Shown: piece after piece, positions 1-8,708 of the stretch
Layout of the letters: the number at the start of each line of letters is the position of its first letter
Numbering within the stretch: the first letter of the stretch is position 1
Assembly (NCBI GenBank): GCA_002050435.1
Contig: MWYV01000031.1
Span: 34,513 to 98,512 of the forward strand
Reading direction: 5' to 3'
Length of the DNA stretch: 64,000 bases
Source: Chitinophagales bacterium 33-2
Lineage (GTDB): Bacteria > Bacteroidota > Bacteroidia > Chitinophagales > Chitinophagaceae
Notes under the pieces: model-generated
What the model was told of the DNA's origin: nothing
What the model saw: the letters and a program-made list of their open reading frames with translations, nothing else
Database searches by the model: none
Program-made: the position numbers and the translations under genes

Positions 1-1
1 T

Positions 2-64
2 ATTGTGAACCGGAAAGAACTAAAACAAAAACTTTCTACACTGCTTACGATTTTTAAAAACTAG
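2..64 (+). CDS. possible C-terminal end of an upstream gene (partial)
   Basis: From the window edge to a TAG at 62-64 the second frame is open and ends in a Lys/Leu-rich helix-like tail (NRKELKQKLSTLLTIFKN). A stem-loop follows at 92-116, as expected after a gene end. About 20 codons are too few to identify a family, and another frame is also open for 18 codons, so this is tentative. Confidence 0.25.
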   Translation: MVNRKELKQKLSTLLTIFKN

Positions 65-91
65 TCTTGATTTTAATAGATTTACTTGTGC

Positions 92-116
92 AGGATCTTC
101 CCAAAAGGAAGATCTT
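92..116 (+). terminator. stem-loop upstream of smpB
   Basis: A 10-bp stem (AGGATCTTCC / GGAAGATCTT, one G-U pair) closes a 5-nt CAAAA loop between the window-edge frame and smpB. No strong T-run follows (GTTCATTAC), so it may be a weak terminator or a leader hairpin. Confidence 0.4.
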
Positions 117-174
117 GTTCATTACACACCTTAATCCATAAATTTGTAAGCAGTCAGTTGCACGAAAATGACGT

Positions 175-612
175 ATGATGGAGATTAAGAACAGGTCAGC
201 TTATTTTGAATATTTTATTGATGATACTTTCACTGCCGGAATGGTATTGCTGGGAACTGAGGTAAAATCACTGCGCGCAGGAAAATCAAGTTTCAATGAT
301 GCTTATTGTATTATTCAAAAAGGTGAATTGTTTATCCGGTCACTACATATTGCAGAATATTCACACGGCACGGTCAATAACCACGATCCAATTCGGGAAC
401 GGAAATTGCTATTGAGCAAGCGGGAATTAAAAAAACTGGAATCCAGGATCAGGGAAAAAGGGTACACCATCATTCCGTTGCGCATGTTCTTTAATGAAAA
501 AAATCTGGTGAAAATAGATATTGGGCTTGCAAGAGGAAAGAAAATGCATGATAAAAGAGAAAGCATTAAACAGCGTGATACTGACAGGGAAATAAAACGA
601 TATTTAAAATAA
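175..612 (+). CDS. smpB: SsrA-binding protein SmpB
   Basis: SmpB binds tmRNA and delivers it to stalled ribosomes for trans-translation; it acts in the cytosol. The 145-residue product has the family length and its oligonucleotide-binding core: GTEVKSLR at 27-34, the NDAY segment near 41-44, and the conserved HDKRE at 125-129. A basic Lys/Arg-rich C-terminal tail follows, which in the family enters the mRNA channel. Two ATGs lie in tandem at 175 and 178 and either could start translation; no clear Shine-Dalgarno is visible. The next gene begins 17 nt after the stop, so co-transcription is likely. No tmRNA gene was recognised in the window. Confidence 0.95.
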   Translation: MMEIKNRSAYFEYFIDDTFTAGMVLLGTEVKSLRAGKSSFNDAYCIIQKGELFIRSLHIAEYSHGTVNNHDPIRERKLLLSKRELKKLESRIREKGYTIIPLRMFFNEKNLVKIDIGLARGKKMHDKRESIKQRDTDREIKRYLK

Positions 613-629
613 AAGCCACCGGTTCTTTA

Positions 630-1559
630 ATGAAAAAAATCTTTGCCACCTTTTTGATCTGCATTTCATTGTCTGCAGGCGCACAAAATGTTATTGGTTA
701 CTGGTATGGAACTGCCAATGCTGAATTTGGAACCAGCAATAATTACCTGGTTGAATTGATCCTGAAACAAAACCAGACCTCCGTGCAGGGCATAATGAAC
801 TGTTATTTTAAAAACACTTTCAGAAGCTATAAGATCAACGGAAGCTATAATTCCATGACCAGGGAACTGTTGCTGGTGAATCTTCCCATTCCTTATTCGG
901 GCGCATCCAATAACCCGGAGATCGACTGCATGATGGATTTTAAGGGAAAGCATATGGTAGCTGTTGCGGGATCCAGCTTAACCGGTAGGTTCATTGGAAG
1001 AGAAGGGTATAAATATACCTGTCCTGAAATTGTTTTTGATCTCCGCCTGAATAAGGAAGCGGGCAACCAGGATTCCATTCTGCTTGCCCTGCAGAATTTT
1101 AAAGAAACGTACCAGGTGTGGACACCCACGGCAACGGATACGCTTGTGGAAGCAACCGTGCAGCAAAGAACCATTCAGAATTTTGTTGTGAACAGGCAAT
1201 TTACTGAACGTGAAATAGAGATTCAACAGGAAATTGAAGTGACCACAGATTCCATTCTCGTAGATTTTTACGATAATGGTGAGGTGGATGGCGATTCCAT
1301 CTCCGTATTCCTGAATGGGAAATTGTATGGCGCCAACATGAGACTGAGCACCCGCGCCATTCACATGAATCTTATGCTCGATACTTCGCTTGAAGTGAAT
1401 ACGCTTGCGATGTTTGCCAACAACCTTGGAACCATCCCACCCAACACAGCGCTGATGCTGATCTCCGATGGAAAGAAAAGGCATGAAGTGCGGATAAGCA
1501 GTAACCTGGATAAGTCAGGTGCCATCAGGATCCGGCGAAAAAAACCCCAGGCACAATAA
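630..1559 (+). CDS. secreted protein of unknown function
   Basis: The 309-residue product begins with a typical signal peptide (MKKIFATFLICISLSAGAQ), so export is likely. The N-terminal part (about 20-140) is rich in Tyr, Asn and Thr with alternating hydrophobic residues, suggesting beta structure. From about residue 195 a segment with the pattern DSILVDFYDNGEVDGDSISV continues as a likely beta-sandwich, and the C-terminal tail is basic (RIRRKK). No enzyme motif was recognised. It follows smpB closely and precedes the histidine kinase on the same strand. The family is not identified; secretion is the only functional inference. Confidence 0.75.
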   Translation: MKKIFATFLICISLSAGAQNVIGYWYGTANAEFGTSNNYLVELILKQNQTSVQGIMNCYFKNTFRSYKINGSYNSMTRELLLVNLPIPYSGASNNPEIDCMMDFKGKHMVAVAGSSLTGRFIGREGYKYTCPEIVFDLRLNKEAGNQDSILLALQNFKETYQVWTPTATDTLVEATVQQRTIQNFVVNRQFTEREIEIQQEIEVTTDSILVDFYDNGEVDGDSISVFLNGKLYGANMRLSTRAIHMNLMLDTSLEVNTLAMFANNLGTIPPNTALMLISDGKKRHEVRISSNLDKSGAIRIRRKKPQAQ

Positions 1560-1656
1560 GTTTACATGTATCGTCATAAAGCAGCTTCATGAGGCGGTAA
1601 ATAGCTGCTTCAAGATTTTTGGTTTAATTTTCCCTTTGCCAAGATGCTGATTTTTT

Positions 1657-2400
1657 ATGGACGTTCCGCTTTTTACAGCTATAGTAATTGCTTTTATCAT
1701 TGTAATAACGATCATCGTTTTTTTCACCATTTCCATTGTCAAACAACAGAAGAGAAGCCTGCAACTTCAGAAAGGCCATGCGCTAGCGGAAATATCCGCT
1801 ATGGAAAGAGAGCGGTCGCGCATTGCAGCCGACCTGCATGATGATGTAGGGCCAATGCTCTCTATGATCAAGTTCCAGATTTTTAGCGTAGACACTGCCA
1901 GTGAAGAAGATATGCAGGGCTTGAACAAGGTAAATGAACATATTGATGACATCATTTCCAGGCTCAGGGAAATTTCTGTGAACCTCATGCCCGCATCTCT
2001 TTTAAGAAAAGGACTGGGAACCGCGATTGAAGAATATATGGAAAACCTCCAGAAAAGCGGAATTGTGCGTACACATTTTCATTCAGAAATGATTGGAAAC
2101 CATCCCCAGGATACCAGTATCAACCTTTTCCGAATCTGCCAGGAGGTGGTTCATAATGCGTTGAAGCATGCAGAAGCCAAAAATATTTCCATCCGGATCA
2201 AAGAAGAAAAGGGCATGCTTTCGTTGCTGGTGAAAGATGATGGAAAGGGGTTTGATTATGAAAAAAGACTGAAGGATAGTTCTGGATTTGGTTTGAGAAG
2301 TATTAAAAACCGAGCAGAATTATTAAATGGAGAAATGATCGTTGAATCGAAACCTGGTGTGGGAAGTGCTTTTTTATTTGAGATACCGGTGGAGGGATAG
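1657..2400 (+). CDS. membrane-anchored sensor histidine kinase, NarL/HPK7 type
   Basis: This is a 247-residue two-component sensor kinase. One membrane segment (about 5-28) is followed by a short linker and a HisKA_3 dimerisation domain with the phospho-acceptor His61 in RIAADLHDDVGPML. The HATPase domain shows its N-box (EVVHNALKHA, 163-172), DDGKGF (194-199) and GFGLRSIKNRA (210-220). There is almost no extracytoplasmic loop, so the input is either intramembrane or comes through a partner. HisKA_3 kinases normally phosphorylate LuxR-type regulators, and none is encoded nearby, so it is an orphan here. The start follows a poor ribosome site; an overlapping shorter frame at 1644 is a shadow. 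Confidence 0.9.
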   Translation: MDVPLFTAIVIAFIIVITIIVFFTISIVKQQKRSLQLQKGHALAEISAMERERSRIAADLHDDVGPMLSMIKFQIFSVDTASEEDMQGLNKVNEHIDDIISRLREISVNLMPASLLRKGLGTAIEEYMENLQKSGIVRTHFHSEMIGNHPQDTSINLFRICQEVVHNALKHAEAKNISIRIKEEKGMLSLLVKDDGKGFDYEKRLKDSSGFGLRSIKNRAELLNGEMIVESKPGVGSAFLFEIPVEG

Positions 2401-2579
2401 CTGTTTAGCGAAAAGGGACAAGGGGCTAGGGACAAGGAAAAAGGAAAAAATTTTAAGATGAAAGCTTCCTCATTTTGAATTCACAATTACGCTACACCCT
2501 AAACATACCTCACCTCCAAATCCAATTGCAACTATAAATTTTTTTACCCATATTACATCCCATACCAAAATATAAAAAT

Positions 2580-2924
2580 ATGAGTGCTTTTATTAGCCTG
2601 GAAGAAGCCGCCACCATGACAAGGTTGTACAGATCCGTAAATGAACTAATGCTTTCGCTTCCCTACCAGAACCAGGAAATTCTTCCTCTTTGCGAAACCT
2701 TTGATGCCGAACAGGTAAGATCAATGCTGGATAATGAAGGTTGCGTTGGTTTAAGGGTGTACTATGGTGTGGATGCCGACAATAAGATACATGCTGTATT
2801 AGTAGGCGTAGATCTTAATGATGCCGACATATTACCAGGAGAAGAGCAACCAGGAAATTATATAATTGAAAGATCAGAAAGATGCCCATCAACATGTCCA
2901 CCGCCGTCCGTATTGAACAGCTGA
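2580..2924 (+). CDS. conserved small protein of unknown function
   Basis: The 114-residue product has no signal peptide and is predicted to be soluble. Visible features are a helical N-terminus, a central segment GCVGLRVYYGVDADNKIHAVLVGVD (given as residues about 60-84) that looks like paired beta strands, and a Cys/Pro-rich C-terminus (RCPSTCPPPS, about 101-110). The stop is one base from the ATG of the membrane protein downstream, so the two are almost certainly translated together. No catalytic motif was recognised. The pairing with a polytopic membrane protein suggests a joint role, which cannot be named from sequence. Confidence 0.7.
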   Translation: MSAFISLEEAATMTRLYRSVNELMLSLPYQNQEILPLCETFDAEQVRSMLDNEGCVGLRVYYGVDADNKIHAVLVGVDLNDADILPGEEQPGNYIIERSERCPSTCPPPSVLNS

Positions 2925-2925
2925 C

Positions 2926-3567
2926 ATGGAATTTATAAAGTACATTTCTACTTATGCAACGACAATCCCGGCGATCATCTGCCTATTTATTTTCTATAAA
3001 GCCGACAAAAAATTTCTGCCAATAGTTTTGTTGATCTTTGTCAGTCCGATTGCAGACCTTTTGGGTAATTACTGGATTAAATCCTTCAGGAACAATATCG
3101 TAATAGTTAATATTTACTCCATTCTGGAGGTCCTCCTCATCATCTGGCAGTTTAGCAGGTGGAAGCTGTTTGAAAATTTACGTACCCCCAGGTTGATAGC
3201 AATGGCATTTGCCATTCTTTACATGATTGATTTAATGATTCCCGCCGTGGAAAATATTTATACCTTTTATTTTAATATCATTTCCTCTTTTCTAATTGTA
3301 ATCATGGGCATTCTTCAAATCAATAAAGTATTGCTGACGGGAAATAAGATGATCATTAAAAACCCCGTGTTCCTGATTTGTATTGGGCTCATCCTTTTTT
3401 TTACAACCCTGGCAATAGTTGATGTATTCTATTTTTATGGGTATCACAATACAATCGCTCTAAGTATAAATATGTACAACCTGGTTAAGATCATGAATAT
3501 CATTACCTCGCTTATATTCGCTGTGGCTTTATTTTATATCCCCAAGAAAAGGCAAACCTTGTTATAG
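2926..3567 (+). CDS. polytopic membrane protein of unknown function
   Basis: The 213-residue protein consists almost entirely of hydrophobic stretches, about six to seven membrane helices, separated by short polar loops and ending in a basic cytoplasmic tail (PKKRQTLL). No transporter or enzyme signature was recognised. It starts one base after the stop of the preceding small Cys/Pro-tailed protein and forms a two-gene unit with it. The stop is followed by a short spacer before the convergent parC gene. Function unknown; the two-gene coupling is the strongest clue. Confidence 0.7.
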   Translation: MEFIKYISTYATTIPAIICLFIFYKADKKFLPIVLLIFVSPIADLLGNYWIKSFRNNIVIVNIYSILEVLLIIWQFSRWKLFENLRTPRLIAMAFAILYMIDLMIPAVENIYTFYFNIISSFLIVIMGILQINKVLLTGNKMIIKNPVFLICIGLILFFTTLAIVDVFYFYGYHNTIALSINMYNLVKIMNIITSLIFAVALFYIPKKRQTLL

Positions 3568-3674
3568 CTATTGGCTAGTGCTTTTTCAAGAATAAATGAC
3601 GTTTCGAATGGTGAAGGGGAATGGGGAATGGTCAATTGCTAAACCCTAACCCCTACCCCCCTCCACCATTTCTC

Positions 3675-6179
3675 TCAAAATAATTCCCGTTGCTTCGCTC
3701 CGTCCTTCACCTCCCACTCCATCATGATGTTTTTATTGTAGTCCACCAATCTTGCCCCCACTGCTTTCCATCCCATCACATCCACCATTTTGGCGATCTT
3801 GAATTTGGCACTTCTGATCTGCGTTCCTTTACCGGATTGAACGATCAGGATGGGTTCCTCTTCTGTTGAAACAGCTTCCAGCAAATTGTTTTTGCCTTCC
3901 TTAATAAATAAAAATTTTGAGCGCAGTGTATTTGTTTCAATGCGGAAGCGTTTTACATTATACTGTTGTTTGTCGTGATCCAGGTAAACCGCTGTGATGA
4001 CTCTTTCAGGCTCAAATTTTTCTACCTGCATCACTTCTTCGGGATTAAAACGTTGGGTGAGTTCCTGGTCCGTAATTTCGTAGGTTCCATCCGTATAAAT
4101 CACCAGCACCCTGTCGTCGGCATCAAAATCACCGAGTTCCATTCCCTTACCATCATGGTTCAGTCTTCCAAACTTATCATCAAACCATAATTTAATGCTA
4201 CCCAATGTAGCCACGCCTGCCTCCTTGAATTTTACGGAACGCACCGGGTATTTGGTAACCTGGTTGCCAATGCTGCTCCTGCTTTTGATCTCCAGTTCTT
4301 CAAAATAATATTCAAACTCCTTATTTCGTGCGGAACAGTTTGGACTTAAAATCACCCGTACCACTTCGGCTTCCCCGTTAGGATTTACAGTAAGGTATTG
4401 CACTTTGGATTTATCTGAACCTTTGGTCAGGTCGTATTCCTTATCCCGCGTAACGCCGGTGACATTGAATCTTTTTGCAAATGTAATTCCGCTGGCACCG
4501 TCCGTATAAATCATATTGTAGGTAGTGCGTTCGTCGCCTTTCCTGAATACGGCAGCGTATAGAATATCCTTTCCTATAAATACTTTGTCCTGCACTTTCA
4601 CCACTTTCATCATGCCACGCCGCGTAAAAGCAATGATATCATCAAGGTCAGAACACTCAAATAAAAATTCATCCTTCTTCAACGATGTACCTACAAATCC
4701 TTCTTCCCTGTTCATGTAGATCCTCGTATTTGCAATGGCCACATGTTTGGCCTCGATCACTTCAAAAACCTTGATCTCTGTTTTCCTTTCCCTTCCCTTG
4801 CCATATTTTTTTATCAGGCTTTCAAAATAATTTATGGAATAATCATTCAGGTTGGCCAGGTGGTGTTTTACCTGATTGATCTCGGCTTCCAGGTCGCGGA
4901 TCTGCGTGTTTAATTCATCAATATCCAGTTTGTAGATTCTCCTTACCGGCTTTTCAGTAAGCTTTAAAATATCTTCCCTGGTAACCGCGCGTTTTAATTG
5001 TTTTGTAAACGGAACAAACGCTTTGTCAATGGCCACGATCACTTTTTCCCAGGTCTCGTGTTTTTTTTCCAGCTCCTTGTAAATTTTTTCTTCAAAGAAT
5101 ATTTTTTCAAGAGAAGTATAATGCCATTTCTCCTGCAGTTCACCCAGTTTGATCTCCAGTTCTTTTCCAAGCAAGGTTTTGGTATGCTCAGTAGAATAGC
5201 GCAGCAATTCATTTACAGAAACAAAATGCGGCTTGTGGTCAATGATCACGCAGGTATTCGGTGAAATGGACACTTCGCAATCAGTAAATTTATACAAAGC
5301 ATCAATGGTGATATCCGGCGAAATACCCGGGGCCAGGTCAACCTGTATCTCCACTTCTGCAGCTGTATTGTCGGTAACCTTTTTGATCTTGATCTTTCCA
5401 TTGTCGTTTGCCTTGACAATGCTTTCCATCAATCCAGAAGTTGTAACACCATAAGGCACACTTTTGATCAGCAGTGTTTTTTTATCCAGTTCTTCAATAT
5501 GTGCACGCACTTTTACCCTGCCACCACGCATGCCCTGGTTGTAATCAGTTACATCGATCATCGCACCGGTTAGAAAATCAGGGTAGAGATCGTATTTTCT
5601 TCCTTTCAGGTATTTAATGGAAGCATCACAGAGCTCAATAAAATTATGCGGGAGGATCTTTGTGGCCAGTCCAACAGCAATGCCTTCTGCACCCTGCGCC
5701 AGCAACAATGGGAATTTTACAGGAAGGGTAACAGGTTCATTTTTTCTGCCATCGTAACTAAGTTGCCAGACCGTAGTTTTTGGATTGAAAACCACTTCAA
5801 GTGCAAATTTACTCAGCCGGCTTTCTATATACCTCGAAGCTGCTGCATCGTCGCCGGTTCGGATATCACCCCAGTTGCCCTGCGTATCAATCAGCAATTC
5901 TTTCTGACCCATGTTCACCAATGCATCACCGATCGAAGCATCTCCGTGAGGATGGTATTGCATGGTTTGCCCGATCACATTGGCTACCTTATTGAAACGC
6001 CCGTCATCCATTTCCTTCATTGCGTGCAGGATCCGGCGTTGTACTGGTTTTAATCCATCTTCAATGGCAGGAACTGCTCTTTCAAGTATCACATAAGATG
6101 CATAATCAAGAAACCAGTTCTTGTATTGTCCATTGATCCCATGATCGGTTTGAACATGTTCGAAATTTTTATTTTTCAT
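3675..6179 (-). CDS. parC: DNA topoisomerase IV subunit A (ParC)
   Basis: This is the DNA-cleaving subunit of a type IIA topoisomerase, which with ParE decatenates and relaxes DNA. The 834-residue protein has the winged-helix region with GLKPVQRR (42-49) and PHGDASIGDAL (77-87), and the catalytic Arg116-Tyr117 in AAASRYIES. A coiled-coil tower region (about 400-460) and a C-terminal beta-pinwheel follow. The canonical GyrA box is not evident; instead there is RSSIGNQVTKYP in the C-terminal half. Together with the parE gene upstream on the same strand, this favours ParC over GyrA. It is the last gene of the run beginning with parE, 12 nt after the serine hydrolase gene. Confidence 0.92.
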   Translation of the reverse strand: MKNKNFEHVQTDHGINGQYKNWFLDYASYVILERAVPAIEDGLKPVQRRILHAMKEMDDGRFNKVANVIGQTMQYHPHGDASIGDALVNMGQKELLIDTQGNWGDIRTGDDAAASRYIESRLSKFALEVVFNPKTTVWQLSYDGRKNEPVTLPVKFPLLLAQGAEGIAVGLATKILPHNFIELCDASIKYLKGRKYDLYPDFLTGAMIDVTDYNQGMRGGRVKVRAHIEELDKKTLLIKSVPYGVTTSGLMESIVKANDNGKIKIKKVTDNTAAEVEIQVDLAPGISPDITIDALYKFTDCEVSISPNTCVIIDHKPHFVSVNELLRYSTEHTKTLLGKELEIKLGELQEKWHYTSLEKIFFEEKIYKELEKKHETWEKVIVAIDKAFVPFTKQLKRAVTREDILKLTEKPVRRIYKLDIDELNTQIRDLEAEINQVKHHLANLNDYSINYFESLIKKYGKGRERKTEIKVFEVIEAKHVAIANTRIYMNREEGFVGTSLKKDEFLFECSDLDDIIAFTRRGMMKVVKVQDKVFIGKDILYAAVFRKGDERTTYNMIYTDGASGITFAKRFNVTGVTRDKEYDLTKGSDKSKVQYLTVNPNGEAEVVRVILSPNCSARNKEFEYYFEELEIKSRSSIGNQVTKYPVRSVKFKEAGVATLGSIKLWFDDKFGRLNHDGKGMELGDFDADDRVLVIYTDGTYEITDQELTQRFNPEEVMQVEKFEPERVITAVYLDHDKQQYNVKRFRIETNTLRSKFLFIKEGKNNLLEAVSTEEEPILIVQSGKGTQIRSAKFKIAKMVDVMGWKAVGARLVDYNKNIMMEWEVKDGAKQRELF

Positions 6180-6191
6180 TGGATGTTGCTT

Positions 6192-7817
6192 CTATTTTGT
6201 CTTGAAACCTTTCATCTCCCTGCCTCCCTGGTATAGAATCAATTCATTCACCACACCCTTTTCATCTTTAATAAATTCCACTTTCGCTTCAACTACTTTG
6301 AGATAAAACAGGTTATCCTTTTCTGCAAATAATTCAAATGCATCCTGCCCGGTGGCCTGCCCTTTCAAAACTTTTCCATCCAGGGTAATGTCTATATAAA
6401 ATCCGGGAGCCAGTTCATAAGTGCCTACATATTGCTTAAGTAGGGCAGTTGAAAGTTCCAATGTTTTCTGAACAGCATTGTCCTCTATCCTTGTTCCCAT
6501 GGTTTGTACGCCACTCTGGTGCAGCATGAAGGATGGTATATTGCCTTCCGCATTTTTATTGAACACGATTTTAATATCTGCCACCTTCGCAAAAAAATGG
6601 TGCTCCTTTTCAGCAAAAAGATCAAATGCATCCTGCCCGGTGGCCTGTGCTTTCAATTGATCTCCGGCTAAAAAAATCGTGATGTTGAAATTGGGAGACA
6701 GCTTGTAAACCCCTTCATATTTTTTCAAACTTGCTGCATCCATGGCAACAGCTTTGGGTGCTTGAGGGATCTTATAAGGTGCTCCCACCAGGATGGCACC
6801 TATATTACGGGCAATGGAACCACCGGGAGCGGAACTGTTATCGATTACAATGATCGCCAGATCGTCTTTGGGAAAGCGCAGGATATAAGATGAAAATCCG
6901 TGTATGCCACCGCTATGACCCTGAACAGGCCTGCCATGCAGACTGTCAATCACCCATCCATAAGCATATTTGCTTTTGTGCGGGGTGAATACCTGTTTCC
7001 AGGAAGCTTCAGACAAAATTTTACCGGCGGCCACCGCACGATCCCATTTCAAAAGATCAGCAACGGTAGAATACATGGCGCCTGCTGCATGTGCAATGGT
7101 TGAATCAACAATAGGTGCAGCAATGGCCGTGTCTTTGGTTATAGAAAAATAACCCTTTGATTTATTGCTGTGCTGAAGATGTGTAAAATCAAACCCTGTG
7201 TGCGTCATTCCCAAAGGTTGGAAAATCCTTTCACGCATCACTTTCTCATAAGGTTTTCTGGTAACTTTTTCTATAATATAGCCAAGCATGGAATAACCGG
7301 AATTGCTGTAATTGAATTTGGCGCCTGGCTCAAAATCAGCTGGATAATTCTGAAATATAGCCACCATTTTTGCCTGGCTGTAATATTGTGTCACATCATT
7401 ATTCATGATCACAGAATCATTTGTATAATTATACAGTCCGGAGGTATGTGTAAGCAGGTGTTCGACGGTGATCTTATCGCCATTTACAAAACCTTTGAAA
7501 TATTTACTCAAAGGATCTTTCACAGATAATTTTTTTTCCTGGTGCAGTTGCATGATCACTGCAGCTGTAAACTGCTTGGTGATGGAACCGATCTGGAAAA
7601 TACTTTCCGGTGTATGCAGAATTTTACCTGCCGCATCGCGGTAACCAAAACCTTTTTGGTAAACAACTTCTCCGCCCTGCGCAACCAGCACAGTGCCATT
7701 CAGTTTGCCCAGTTGCACATAGGCATTGAGGAGTTCATCGATCTTCTGTTCTGTAGTCTGGGCAAAAGAAAACAGGAAAAGAAATAAGCAGGTCAAGGTG
7801 GTGATCAGCTGTTTCAT
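6192..7817 (-). CDS. class C beta-lactamase-family serine hydrolase with duplicated C-terminal domain
   Basis: The 541-residue protein has a signal peptide (MKQLITTLTCLFLFLFSFAQ) and the penicillin-binding fold motifs: SITK with nucleophile Ser78 and Lys81, YSN at 170-172, and HSG at 301-303 in place of KTG. This points to an exported esterase, peptidase or DD-peptidase-like hydrolase rather than a proven beta-lactamase. Two tandem C-terminal repeats (about 365-443 and 461-538) resemble DUF3471; each contains ATGQDAF (392-398 and 488-494). The underlying DNA of the two copies is nearly identical around that motif. It overlaps the DUF1835 gene upstream by 4 nt, so translation is coupled, and parC follows. 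Confidence 0.85.
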   Translation of the reverse strand: MKQLITTLTCLFLFLFSFAQTTEQKIDELLNAYVQLGKLNGTVLVAQGGEVVYQKGFGYRDAAGKILHTPESIFQIGSITKQFTAAVIMQLHQEKKLSVKDPLSKYFKGFVNGDKITVEHLLTHTSGLYNYTNDSVIMNNDVTQYYSQAKMVAIFQNYPADFEPGAKFNYSNSGYSMLGYIIEKVTRKPYEKVMRERIFQPLGMTHTGFDFTHLQHSNKSKGYFSITKDTAIAAPIVDSTIAHAAGAMYSTVADLLKWDRAVAAGKILSEASWKQVFTPHKSKYAYGWVIDSLHGRPVQGHSGGIHGFSSYILRFPKDDLAIIVIDNSSAPGGSIARNIGAILVGAPYKIPQAPKAVAMDAASLKKYEGVYKLSPNFNITIFLAGDQLKAQATGQDAFDLFAEKEHHFFAKVADIKIVFNKNAEGNIPSFMLHQSGVQTMGTRIEDNAVQKTLELSTALLKQYVGTYELAPGFYIDITLDGKVLKGQATGQDAFELFAEKDNLFYLKVVEAKVEFIKDEKGVVNELILYQGGREMKGFKTK

Positions 7818-8665
7818 ATTGTATTTTCCTCCATAGTTTTATTTTCTGTATTTGGTAATGCTGATTTTAATTCGAAATCTTTCCATCCTTTCGACATATC
7901 CCCGCTGATCTCTATCTTTCCTTCTGCAGCAAGTTGCCGCATTCTCCAAAGCAGAAAAACATCTCCGGTTTTTATTTTCATTTTTGAAAGAATGGCTCCC
8001 ATTACTTTACTGCCTTTCTGAAAATCTCCCGGGAGATTTTTCAGGATTTCCTGGTCATAAAAATCATCTTTCCTTCCATCGATCTTTTTACCGCCTTCCA
8101 GTATCCGGATCATCGCATTCTCTTCGCACAATTTTCTCCATTCGTCCGGATCCACTTCAAATTCGCTTAAAGTTACTTTGCGATTGAGTTTTTTTGCTTT
8201 CAGGAATTCTTTAGGCTGAATTTCATGGAGGGATGTTGGATAAAATATCTGTCCTTTTTCGTTTATGAATGGCAGGTTATTTAAGTAAAGCACCACTACC
8301 CTGCCCTGAAATTCCTGCAGTTGGGATACCAGCCAGTAATAGCCACATACATCGTGCTGGTTCTGTCCCATCCAGATCCACACTTCTTCGGTTGGATTTT
8401 CATTTAAATCCTTTTTTAATTCATGGACAGCCATCCTGTCGTCAACCATATCCATCAATTGATCTGAATTGTACGGTGATTGATCAAGTAAATTTTTTAT
8501 CCATTGGCGCCGCTGCTGGTAGCCTTCCGTTTCATAAATATTATCTATAGGGCCAACTGCATAATCATCACGGATGATCTCAATTCTTCCCTCGAGACTT
8601 TTGTCCAGGTCAATTGCTTTTTCTAATACTTCAATATCGGCCTGCTGGAATACGATGTGGATCAT
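7814..8665 (-). CDS. DUF1835 domain-containing protein
   Basis: The 283-residue cytosolic protein begins with a strand-helix unit (MIHIVFQQADIEVLEKAI) and contains RDDYAVGPI near residues 33-41, a hallmark of the DUF1835 family. A second region (from about 120) fits the accompanying DUF3658-type part. The family has no established function; it often sits near regulators or hydrolases. The gene overlaps the serine hydrolase start by 4 nt (ATGA), which implies coupled translation. Upstream is a 43-nt gap with a short GGTTAGA direct repeat. Confidence 0.75.
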   Translation of the reverse strand: MIHIVFQQADIEVLEKAIDLDKSLEGRIEIIRDDYAVGPIDNIYETEGYQQRRQWIKNLLDQSPYNSDQLMDMVDDRMAVHELKKDLNENPTEEVWIWMGQNQHDVCGYYWLVSQLQEFQGRVVVLYLNNLPFINEKGQIFYPTSLHEIQPKEFLKAKKLNRKVTLSEFEVDPDEWRKLCEENAMIRILEGGKKIDGRKDDFYDQEILKNLPGDFQKGSKVMGAILSKMKIKTGDVFLLWRMRQLAAEGKIEISGDMSKGWKDFELKSALPNTENKTMEENTI

Positions 8666-8708
8666 TTTGTTTGGGTTAGAGGTTAGAGGTTAAAGGGCTT
8701 ACTATAAG

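Noticed and set aside
978..1484. 168-residue antisense frame
   Set aside because: Opposite to the secreted-protein gene; His-rich shadow without signal or domain.
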